Shown in pieces: positions 1-6,275 of a DNA stretch of 30,078 nucleotides; within the stretch, counting starts at the first letter, position 1; each line of letters starts with the position of its first letter. Location of the stretch: contig PUMX01000452.1 of assembly GCA_003552485.1 (NCBI GenBank), positions 1 to 30,078 on the forward strand, written 5' to 3'. The stretch comes from Candidatus Hydrogenedentota bacterium (GTDB lineage Bacteria; Hydrogenedentota; Hydrogenedentia; Hydrogenedentales; SLHB01). The translations under genes and the position numbers were made by a program. The notes below the pieces were generated by a model. That model did not search any database. It was not told where the DNA came from and was given only the letters and a program-made list of their open reading frames with translations.

Positions 1-657
1 CATCAGCGCGTCGAGCCGGGCCAGAGCGCGTTCCCATGGAGTCCCGGGCGCCTCGCCGCCTGTCCGCCTACGATGTCTCATGATTAGCGCCAAAAGGACC
101 GTTGCCAGCGTCAACCCCACCAAAGCCGCCCAGAATTCCCATCGTTCGTGCAAGGCGGGCGGCATAGTCGCCAGGCCTGCATTTGGCATGAACCGCGCGA
201 CCGCCTCCCGCTCCTCGGGAGTCAGTTCCCGCGCCACTGCGAGAAACTCTGGAGTGGCCGCCTGCCGGTTTTCGTTCCACGTCACAGTCACGGGGTCGAT
301 GGGATACTCGCTGGGCTCCAACGGACTCAGCACGTACGTCTCTTTGATGCGTACCCGGTCAGGCGACAGGGTTCTCGTGCGGCGAATAGGGCCTTTGTGG
401 ACTGGCAGGTCGCCAAAATGGTCCCGCAAATTAGGGGGATCCAACTCCAGATCCGTGGGTTTCTCGAGGATAATCGTGTATTCCATCACACGGTGGAACG
501 GAATCTCGGCGGGTTCCAGCTCCGCGTCGAGGTGTACTTCACCTGCGCTCGCCGCGGCGGAAATTATGCATATCCCCGCAATCGCCGTAAGCCATGGGAT
601 GCGATAACCGTTTACGGTCAGTATCGCGTGCGCCCGCTGCCGGGACAGGGGTTTCAT
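1..657 (-). CDS. BatD/DUF4381-like membrane protein of the MoxR cluster (C-terminus cut by window edge)
   Basis: The frame is open from ATG at 655-657 to the window edge, giving 219 residues. Residues 22-38 form a hydrophobic signal or anchor. Residues 40-170 are a soluble, probably periplasmic domain with beta-rich text. Residues 174-193 form a transmembrane helix followed by a basic stop-transfer stretch (RHRRR). The last residues read TPWERALARLDAL, a cytoplasmic motif often seen just after the membrane span in BatD and DUF4381 proteins of MoxR clusters. An AGGA-type ribosome site lies just upstream of the start. The gene follows moxR and the DUF58 gene on the same strand after a 203-base gap, so it is probably part of the same unit. 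Function is inferred from family and context: Bat proteins are membrane partners of the MoxR chaperone system. The family call is moderate because the C-terminus is missing. Confidence 0.7.
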   Translation of the reverse strand, partial: MKPLSRQRAHAILTVNGYRIPWLTAIAGICIISAAASAGEVHLDAELEPAEIPFHRVMEYTIILEKPTDLELDPPNLRDHFGDLPVHKGPIRRTRTLSPDRVRIKETYVLSPLEPSEYPIDPVTVTWNENRQAATPEFLAVARELTPEEREAVARFMPNAGLATMPPALHERWEFWAALVGLTLATVLLALIMRHRRRTGGEAPGTPWERALARLDALM

Positions 658-700
658 ACTAAGCGTCCTAGAATATTTCGTCTCTATGTATTGCTTCAAC

Positions 701-726
701 GCCACTGACGCTCGACCGTCAGTGGC
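701..726. repeat. Perfect 10-bp inverted repeat between the DUF58 and BatD-like genes
   Basis: GCCACTGACG at 701-710 and CGTCAGTGGC at 717-726 are exact reverse complements around a 6-base loop. Neither strand has a T-rich run directly after the stem, so it is not a standard Rho-independent terminator. It lies in the 203-base gap inside the presumed moxR unit. It could be an RNA-stabilising or processing hairpin, or a protein-binding dyad. Confidence 0.6.
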
Positions 727-860
727 CGCTCGATCGCCCAGTTAAGCCAGCACTTCATGGTAACACGTTAACCTTAAGGCGGCGAAACGCCATATGCGCT
801 CGACACAGCGTTCGCTCGCCGGCGAGTAGTGCTCCGCCAGACCTTGTACAAAAGCGGCGC

Positions 861-1739
861 CTAGCCATGGCGCCGTTCGCGCATCCGGAAAAAACGGAAC
901 AACTCCGGAACATACGGCCGGTCCGTACGCACGCGTATGGCGTCCACCCGCGTGCGTTGGAACGCCTGCTCCCGTTCCCGGATACGGCGCTGGGCTTCCT
1001 TGGTGTACCGTTCACGGACCTTGCGGTCCCGCGTGTTGACTAGCGTCTCCCGTCCCGTCTCCACATCGCGCACGGATACGAGCCCCACATCGGGCAATAT
1101 CTCTTCGCGTGGATCCGTGACGGTCACCGCGATTATGTCGTGCCGTGTGTTGGCGATGCGGAGGGGGGTCTCATACTCCTCGGCTAGGAAGTCGGAAACC
1201 AGAAAGACCACCGCACGCCGCCGGGTGACCCGGTTCAAGAAGTGCAGCGCCTCTGATATATTCGTTCCTTTGCCTTTGGGCTCAAAGTAAAGGACTTCGC
1301 GGATAACGCGCAACACATGCCGTCGGCCTTTGTTCGGCGGCACATACAGTTCAACGTCATCCGTGAACATAATGAGGCCAACTTTATCGTTGTTTTGCGT
1401 AGCCGAAAACGCGAGCACGGCGCAGACTTCGGCTGCGAGATCGGTTTTGAACCGGGATATGCTGCCAAACTGGCCCGACGCGCTGGCGTCCACCACCAGC
1501 AACACCGTGAGTTCACGTTCTTCAGCCAGCAGCTTTACATGCGGCACGCCCGTACGCGCGGACACGTTGGCGTCGATCATCCGAACATCGTCGCCGGGCA
1601 CGTATTCCCGGGCTTCCCGAAATTCCATGCCCTGGCCCTTGAAAACACTCTCATACTGGCCCGCCAGCAGATCCTTCACCATGCGGCTCGTCCGGATCTG
1701 GATCCGGCGGATCTGTTGCATGATTTCCTGTGGAATCAT
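861..1739 (-). CDS. DUF58 domain protein (vWA-like, MoxR partner)
   Basis: This 292-residue protein has the hallmark DUF58 segment at residues 39-62, with REAREYVPGDDVRMID visible. It is followed by a von Willebrand A-like core. The metal-site motif DASAS lies at 84-88 (pattern DxSxS). DUF58 proteins are partners of MoxR AAA+ ATPases and are thought to help assemble or activate envelope proteins, although the exact client is unknown. The ATG overlaps the moxR stop by four bases (ATGA, 1736-1739), which indicates translational coupling. No transmembrane helix is evident, so the protein is probably cytoplasmic. Its length is normal for the short DUF58 class. Confidence 0.93.
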   Translation of the reverse strand: MIPQEIMQQIRRIQIRTSRMVKDLLAGQYESVFKGQGMEFREAREYVPGDDVRMIDANVSARTGVPHVKLLAEERELTVLLVVDASASGQFGSISRFKTDLAAEVCAVLAFSATQNNDKVGLIMFTDDVELYVPPNKGRRHVLRVIREVLYFEPKGKGTNISEALHFLNRVTRRRAVVFLVSDFLAEEYETPLRIANTRHDIIAVTVTDPREEILPDVGLVSVRDVETGRETLVNTRDRKVRERYTKEAQRRIREREQAFQRTRVDAIRVRTDRPYVPELFRFFRMRERRHG

Positions 1740-2722
1740 GGCACCGGTACGGTCTCAAGTATGCGTCGGATAATGTCTTCGCTGGACTGGTTTTCCGCCT
1801 CGGCTTCGTACGTCACGATAACGCGGTGCCGCAGGATATCCGTGGCGACTTGTTTGATGTCGTTGGGAAACACATTGCCTTCGCCTTGCAGAAACGCAAG
1901 CGCGCGGGCCGCCTGCTGCAGATAGATGCTGGCTCGCGGCGACGCCCCATATTCGATGAGGTGCCCGATATCCAAGCCGAACGCGTCTGGGCGCCGCGTC
2001 GCATAGACGATGTCCACGATGTAGTTCTTCGCCTTATCGTCGACATAGATTTCGTTCACAAGCTCGCGCGCCCTGCGGATCTGTTCTCTAGTCGCCACCG
2101 CAGGTATGGTTTTCTCTTTCAGCAGATTGACCCGGTCCATGATCTGGCGCTCTTCGGCGCGGCTCGGATAGTTTACCCGCAATTTGAGCATGAACCGGTC
2201 AACTTGGGCCTCGGGCAGCGGATAAGTGCCCTCTTGCTCGATGGGATTCTGCGTGGCCAGCACCATAAAGGGTTCTTCGAGCGCGAATGTCTGGTCGCCT
2301 ATAGTGACTTGCCGCTCTTGCATGGCTTCCAACAACGCGCTTTGCACTTTTGCCGGGGCCCGATTCACTTCGTCGGCCAGGATGATGTGGCCGAAAATGG
2401 GGCCCTTCTTCGTGCTGAACTGCCCGTCGCGCGGATTGTACACGAGGGTGCCAAGAAGATCGGCAGGCAACAGGTCTGGCGTGAACTGGATGCGCGAGAA
2501 TGTGCAATCAATGGCCTGAGCCAGCGCCTTGACAGCGGTTGTCTTGGCCAAGCCTGGCACGCCTTCAATCAGTACGTGACCATTAGCAAGCGCGCCCACG
2601 AGCAATCGGTCGATCATATACTGCTGACCCACGATGATTTCGCCGATTTGATCTCGCAGGCGGGTTACGAATTCTGCTTCAGCTTCTACCCTACTTCGAA
2701 TTGTCTCAACAGAAACCGCCAT
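1736..2722 (-). CDS. moxR: MoxR-family AAA+ ATPase
   Basis: The 328-residue protein is a complete MoxR ATPase. Visible motifs are Walker A GVPGLAKT (54-61), Walker B IILADEVNR (113-121), sensor-1 ATQNP (156-160) and the conserved EAQVDRF (171-177). MoxR proteins are chaperone-like ATPases that act on envelope or metal-containing protein complexes together with vWA-domain partners. The DUF58 gene directly downstream fits this. The start is well fixed: AGGAGGTGA sits immediately before the ATG (2723-2731) and is extended by further AGGAGG repeats. The gene heads a leftward cluster (moxR, DUF58, BatD-like). Its promoter is uncertain. A weak candidate is TTGGAT/TATAGA with 17-base spacing on the minus strand at 3261-3289, which would imply a leader of about 500 bases. 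Confidence 0.96.
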   Translation of the reverse strand: MAVSVETIRSRVEAEAEFVTRLRDQIGEIIVGQQYMIDRLLVGALANGHVLIEGVPGLAKTTAVKALAQAIDCTFSRIQFTPDLLPADLLGTLVYNPRDGQFSTKKGPIFGHIILADEVNRAPAKVQSALLEAMQERQVTIGDQTFALEEPFMVLATQNPIEQEGTYPLPEAQVDRFMLKLRVNYPSRAEERQIMDRVNLLKEKTIPAVATREQIRRARELVNEIYVDDKAKNYIVDIVYATRRPDAFGLDIGHLIEYGASPRASIYLQQAARALAFLQGEGNVFPNDIKQVATDILRHRVIVTYEAEAENQSSEDIIRRILETVPVP

Positions 2723-2895
2723 TCACCTCCTCCTCTTATTCGGGATGGCTCAAATGCCGCCAGCGTAGCACGTCCCAGCGTGCCGCGTCCATTGTCCCGA
2801 TGGCGCGAGGGGTGGGCGTTGGCTGGGGCGAAAGACGGGGGTCAGTCGCCTGCCAGCCAAGCCCTGTGCTGAGGAGGAGGAGTCTGGTAGAAGTA

Positions 2896-3046
2896 TTCCC
2901 GAGGCCGCCGGAGACCCAGGCAAGGGTTCTATCGGGTTTCACGCGCAGCGTGAGTGGGGTAGCCCTGAGCGTGGGGAAGAGGGGGTCAGGGCCTATGGGG
3001 TGTGTTGCGGGTGCGGTGGTCTCCGGCGGCTCTTGGGTCTCGGGAA
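2896..3046. ncRNA. Candidate structured RNA or dispersed repeat: bulged 21-bp stem enclosing two hairpins
   Basis: Left arm: TTCCCGAG (2896-2903) runs straight into GCCGCCGGAGACC (2904-2916). Right arm: GGTCTCCGGCGGC (3018-3030), an 8-base bulge, then CTCGGGAA (3039-3046). Both blocks pair perfectly, 21 pairs in all. Inside lie TCACGC/GCGTGA (2939-2953, 3-base loop) and GCCCTGA/TCAGGGC (2962-2992, extendable by TAG/CTA across a bulged C). GAGACCCA (2911-2918) can alternatively pair with TGGGTCTC (3034-3041), so two folds compete. The fold works on either strand. It does not match 6S, tmRNA, SRP RNA or RNase P motifs that I know. It could be a small RNA, part of a long moxR leader, or a miniature repeat element. 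Pairing is seen directly; the RNA nature is inference. Confidence 0.35.
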
Positions 3047-3129
3047 AGCTATGTAGAACGCCAGCGCCGCGTTGCATGTCCGCTGCCGGCATCCAAGAAT
3101 CGTTCTTCGCTTCTTTACCCCATGCTTGA

Positions 3130-3146
3130 GGCCGGCTGAACCGGCC
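3130..3146. repeat. Short GC hairpin
   Basis: GGCCGG (3130-3135) and CCGGCC (3141-3146) form a perfect 6-bp stem with a 5-base loop inside the non-coding region. There is no T-run on either side, so a terminator role is not supported. Confidence 0.4.
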
Positions 3147-3346
3147 CCCAAGCAGCGGGTTGACGTGCGCGTTCGACGACGGCGCGGAAACCACGCCTTT
3201 ACTGGTAACGGTCCTTGCTCCTGCTCCGCTCAATCTATATGTCGTCGTCGCGCTCATGCTTCTATATGAGCATATCCCGTGCCATCCAACTTTTGTTTTT
3301 TAAACCACTCTGATACAGGATCTTGTGCATTTTTTCACTTTGGAGT

Positions 3347-3398
3347 CCATGCCTCATTTGGGGTATTGATTGAGGGCCATGCCTCAAATGGAGCATGG
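3347..3398. repeat. Two-copy direct repeat with hairpin
   Basis: CCATGCCTCA occurs at 3347-3356 and again at 3377-3386, a 30-base period, each followed by a related stretch (TTTGGGG and AATGGAG). The second copy also forms a hairpin, CCATGC (3377-3382) with GCATGG (3393-3398). It lies in the AT-richer part of the gap and has no assigned role. Confidence 0.45.
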
Positions 3399-3510
3399 AA
3401 GCCTTGCTTTGGTGGTCGCCCTTTTTCGCTTGATGCGCAGCCCGGCCAAACGAGTGTTGCGCGTAGGGCCTTTTGCGAGGTCACAACTAAGGGCTGTATG
3501 CCGCTTTGAT

Positions 3511-3538
3511 TGGACATCCGCAGCGCGCTGTATGTAAT
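3511..3538 (+). promoter_or_regulatory. Predicted sigma70-type promoter of the site-2 protease gene
   Basis: The -35 TGGACA (3511-3516) and -10 TGTAAT (3533-3538) each match five of six consensus bases, with a 16-base spacer. Transcription would start near 3545, about 55 bases before the protease ATG. Confidence 0.5.
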
Positions 3539-3600
3539 GTAAAGGCTTCACTAGGCATGACGCGGCCTAATGTGGTCAAGATGAAGAAGGAATACGTTAT

Positions 3601-4692
3601 ATGAAGTGGTCATGGCGGATCGGGACGCTCGCCGGTATTGGGGTCTACGTGCACGCCACGTTTCTCATTATCTTGGTGTGGGTGGGATTCATACACTGGA
3701 CCATGGACCACACATTGGCGCAGGCTGTCCAGGGGATCCTGTTTGTCCTGTTGCTGTTCAGTATCGTCGTCCTTCATGAGTTGGGGCATGCCCTCACGGC
3801 GCGGCGGTTTGGTATCCAGACGCGCGACATTATCCTCCTTCCCATCGGCGGTGTAGCACGGCTTGAGCGAATGCCCGAGGATCCAGGCCAGGAGTTCCTA
3901 GTGGCTATTGCGGGGCCGGCGGTCAACGTTGTCCTGGCCAGCGCGTTGCTGGCGGTGGTGCTTCCTGTGTGGGGCGCGACCGAGCTGGTGCCCTTAAACA
4001 TGTTGGAGGGCAACGTTCTGGCCCGCCTTTTCTGGGTGAACGTTTTTCTCGTCTTGTTCAACATGCTGCCGGCATTTCCCATGGATGGCGGCCGGGTAGT
4101 GCGGGCGGTGCTGGCCTTTCGCTTGGACTACGTTCAGGCCACGCAAATTGCGGCGAGTATAGGCCAAGGCATGGCTTTTCTGATCGGCTTTCTCGGCCTG
4201 TTGGTCCTGAATCCGTTCTTGATTTTCATCGCGCTGTTTGTGTGGATGGGCGCGTCCGAGGAGTCGTCCATGGTGCAGATGAAATCGGCGCTAGGGGGCA
4301 TTCCGATTAGCCGCGCCATGATCACGGACTTCCAGGTGTTGCGAGCCGATGAACCGTTACAGGCGGCGGTTGACCACATTATTGCGGGCTTCCAGCATGA
4401 CTTCCCCGTTGTGAGCGAACATGGCGAGGTGGTTGGCGTGTTGTTGCGTAGCGATCTATTTAAGGCGCTCTCGGATATTGGCGAAGATGCGCGGGTGGCG
4501 GACGCCATGCACACTGATTTCGAGACCGCTGATCCCTCGGAGATGCTGGAAGGCGTGTTCATGCGGTTGCAGAGTTGTGAATGTCACACGTTGCCGGTCT
4601 TGCGAGGCGGCGAACTGGTGGGGCTTATCACGACGGAAAACTTGGGCGAGTTCATGATGGTGCAGTCGGCTCTTCGCGGCGCGCGCGGATAG
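3601..4692 (+). CDS. Site-2 protease family M50 metalloprotease with two CBS domains (Rip3-like)
   Basis: This 363-residue polytopic membrane protein has the zinc-site motif HELGH at 59-63 inside a transmembrane helix. The second family motif, NMLPAFPMDGG, lies at 154-164 and supplies the third metal ligand (Asp). Further hydrophobic helices cover about 15-33, 44-62, 100-123, 142-158 and 185-218. Residues about 240-290 and 300-355 are two CBS domains, which in this subgroup probably bind a nucleotide and regulate proteolysis. Site-2 proteases cut transmembrane substrates such as anti-sigma factors; the substrate here is unknown. An AAGGA ribosome site lies about 9 bases before ATG. This is the only plus-strand gene in the window, and it converges on the DUF2905 gene. 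Both catalytic motifs are intact. Confidence 0.95.
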   Translation: MKWSWRIGTLAGIGVYVHATFLIILVWVGFIHWTMDHTLAQAVQGILFVLLLFSIVVLHELGHALTARRFGIQTRDIILLPIGGVARLERMPEDPGQEFLVAIAGPAVNVVLASALLAVVLPVWGATELVPLNMLEGNVLARLFWVNVFLVLFNMLPAFPMDGGRVVRAVLAFRLDYVQATQIAASIGQGMAFLIGFLGLLVLNPFLIFIALFVWMGASEESSMVQMKSALGGIPISRAMITDFQVLRADEPLQAAVDHIIAGFQHDFPVVSEHGEVVGVLLRSDLFKALSDIGEDARVADAMHTDFETADPSEMLEGVFMRLQSCECHTLPVLRGGELVGLITTENLGEFMMVQSALRGARG

Positions 4693-4790
4693 GAAAGCGT
4701 CGGCGAAAGCATCCGCTCTTATGGGCGTGCGCAATTAGGGAAGTGTGGGATTCGCGCGCGCCTGCCTCGGTTTTGTCCGGTCGCGGCCGA

Positions 4791-5015
4791 TCAGCGAAGG
4801 CGGCTGAGCAAAACAAGGAGAAGCGTCAGGACCACGCTGATCACGATGGATGTGGTGATCGGAATGTAGACCTGCACGTTTTCCCGCTCAATATGGATGT
4901 CGCCCGGTAACCGGCCCAAGCCCAGGTAGTTCACGTGCTGGCCGAAGTACAAAATGACGCCGACGAGGGCGATCACCACACCGGCGCCCATCAGCATAAG
5001 GCCCATCGTCCGCAT
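4791..5015 (-). CDS. DUF2905 family small membrane protein
   Basis: This 74-residue protein has two transmembrane helices (about 5-24 and 50-72). Between them is the family's conserved link, LGRLPGDI, followed by a short polar stretch with IPITTS. This layout is the DUF2905 signature. The function of the family is not known. The gene lies 47 bases after the aldo/keto reductase stop on the same strand and is probably the last gene of the operon that begins with the response regulator. It faces the site-2 protease gene tail to tail. I see no clear hairpin terminator in the 98-base gap between them. Confidence 0.9.
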   Translation of the reverse strand: MRTMGLMLMGAGVVIALVGVILYFGQHVNYLGLGRLPGDIHIERENVQVYIPITTSIVISVVLTLLLVLLSRLR

Positions 5016-5062
5016 ATCAGTCGTCGATACCTCGTCTTGCGGCTCGAATAGAGCGGTTGATC

Positions 5063-6232
5063 TCAGTCGTTGCTCATGAGGCGCTTCTGCGGTGCGCCCG
5101 CCAGCATCTCGTGGGTCTCGCGCAACACTTCGGGTATAGCGTGTGCGTGCGGGCTGTTACGAAGGCATTCGCTCAGGTCGTAATCCGTCACGCTCGCCGC
5201 GTTTTCGCCGGGAAACCAATGCCCGCCGTTTCCCAGCAGATTGTAGCGCATGACCGCATACTCCATCATATCGAACGCCTTAACCAGATTGTACATCCGC
5301 AGTATAACCGGAATATTGATGTGCCCCGGCGTTTCACGCCACTCCGGAAGCCCGTCTTGCCATGTCTCGGTCCAATCAGCGCCCAACGCCTCGCGCATCC
5401 GTGCTTCGAGCCTCTGTTCAATGGGCGAAAGGAGTTCATTGGCGTCGTCGAGCCGCGCTACTGTTTCCAGATGAGCGTCAAAGTCCTCGGGACGCGCAGC
5501 GCCGCAGCTCAACGAGTGCACGGCCTCTTGGCGAAGACAGAACAGTCCATTGAACACCATGGGATGGAGCGGGGCCGTCAACTCGATCAGCCTGTCCGGG
5601 CTTTGGTACAGCATGCCGCCCTTGTCATTCGGGCTGATAATGAACACCCCCATATCGCGCCGCCGGGCCGCTTCAATGGCGGGCCAGTTGTCTTGGAAGA
5701 AGTAGAACCAGTGCAGATTCATGTAGTCCAGCACGTCCAACTCGACGGTTTTGATCAAGATATCCGTGGGCCCGTGCGTGCTGAATCCCAGATGACGGAT
5801 CCGGCCCTGTTCCTTCCATTCCAGCGCTTGATCCAGGCAGCGCTTTGTGTTTTCCAGGCATTCCTCATTGTTGACGCCGTGAATGCCAAGCAGGTCCACA
5901 TAATCAAGGCCGAGAAACGCCATGGATGTCTCGAAAGTTTCAGCGAATTCCGCGGGATTGGATTTGGGGGCGACTTTGGTTTGGACGATGATTTCGTCGC
6001 GTGGCAGCGTGGGCAACACTTTACCAAGCTGAAACTCGCTGGTCCCATAACCGCGCGCGGTCTCGATGTGATTGATGCCCAATTCCAACGCGCGGTGGAC
6101 GCACGAAGCCACGTGTGTGATGCTGTCTTCGGTGACCTCCGCCTCGGACTGGAAAGAACCCTGGAACCGCATGCCGCCACAACTGATAACGGGCATCTCA
6201 ATCCCGGTGCGTCCGAAACGCCGGTAACGCAT
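5063..6232 (-). CDS. Aldo/keto reductase family oxidoreductase (COG1453-like)
   Basis: The 389-residue protein has an NAD(P)H-dependent aldo/keto reductase barrel. It starts RRFGRTGIEMPVISCGGMRF. The usual Asp-Tyr-Lys-His catalytic set appears as E56, Y62, K86 and H118, so Glu stands where Asp is standard. The C-terminal extension (about 280-389) is helical text. It lacks the CxxC/CxxxC clusters that some COG1453 members use to bind iron-sulfur centres. The frame continues 49 codons upstream into the ABC gene, but the start at 6232 is preferred because GGAGG lies 5 bases before this ATG and the family N-terminus begins there. The gap to the upstream ABC gene is 43 bases. The substrate cannot be told. 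Confidence 0.9.
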   Translation of the reverse strand: MRYRRFGRTGIEMPVISCGGMRFQGSFQSEAEVTEDSITHVASCVHRALELGINHIETARGYGTSEFQLGKVLPTLPRDEIIVQTKVAPKSNPAEFAETFETSMAFLGLDYVDLLGIHGVNNEECLENTKRCLDQALEWKEQGRIRHLGFSTHGPTDILIKTVELDVLDYMNLHWFYFFQDNWPAIEAARRRDMGVFIISPNDKGGMLYQSPDRLIELTAPLHPMVFNGLFCLRQEAVHSLSCGAARPEDFDAHLETVARLDDANELLSPIEQRLEARMREALGADWTETWQDGLPEWRETPGHINIPVILRMYNLVKAFDMMEYAVMRYNLLGNGGHWFPGENAASVTDYDLSECLRNSPHAHAIPEVLRETHEMLAGAPQKRLMSND

Positions 6233-6235
6233 AAG

Positions 6236-6242
6236 CTCCTCC
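6236..6242 (-). promoter_or_regulatory. Ribosome binding site that fixes the aldo/keto reductase start
   Basis: On the minus strand GGAGGAG precedes ATG (6230-6232) by a short spacer. It supports the 389-residue product over a longer open frame that runs back into the ABC transporter gene. Confidence 0.75.
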
Positions 6243-6275
6243 CTCTCCTCATCCGCTGCTGCCGCCGCTAGGCGC

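Larger units (their letters stand above)
2723..3600. other. Gene-free 878-base intergenic region with structured sequence
   Basis: The region separates the divergent moxR (-) and site-2 protease (+) genes. Open frames exist on both strands (2736-3257 minus, 3279-3509 plus, 3335-3517 minus). Their translations lack recognisable domains, are rich in Pro/Thr/Arg or low-complexity text, and have no good ribosome sites, so I do not call them genes. The left half is G-rich on the plus strand and contains the foldable element at 2896-3046. A GGCCGG/CCGGCC hairpin lies at 3130-3146. The part from about 3230 to 3400 is more AT-rich than its surroundings and carries a short direct repeat with a hairpin. 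The right end holds the likely promoter of the protease gene (3511-3538). Confidence 0.7.

Noticed and set aside
80..708. Two overlapping plus-strand open frames near the left edge
   Set aside because: The minus strand here encodes a membrane protein with signal, single helix and a Bat-type tail motif, which explains the sequence better.
701..726. Rho-independent terminator
   Set aside because: The stem is perfect, but neither strand has a T-run after it.
1730..2872. 380-codon plus-strand open frame
   Set aside because: It is antisense to moxR, which carries intact Walker motifs. It has no ribosome site or domain.
3241..3300. Terminator from the ATGCT/AGCAT hairpin and a later T-rich stretch
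   Set aside because: The T-run lies more than 20 bases from the 5-bp stem, and no gene ends nearby on the plus strand.
3279..3517. Short open frames on both strands in the intergenic region
   Set aside because: They arise from the local direct repeat, have no ribosome site and overlap the protease promoter region.
5057..6271. 404-codon plus-strand open frame
   Set aside because: It is antisense to the aldo/keto reductase, which has all family motifs and a strong ribosome site. The plus-strand product has no recognisable fold.
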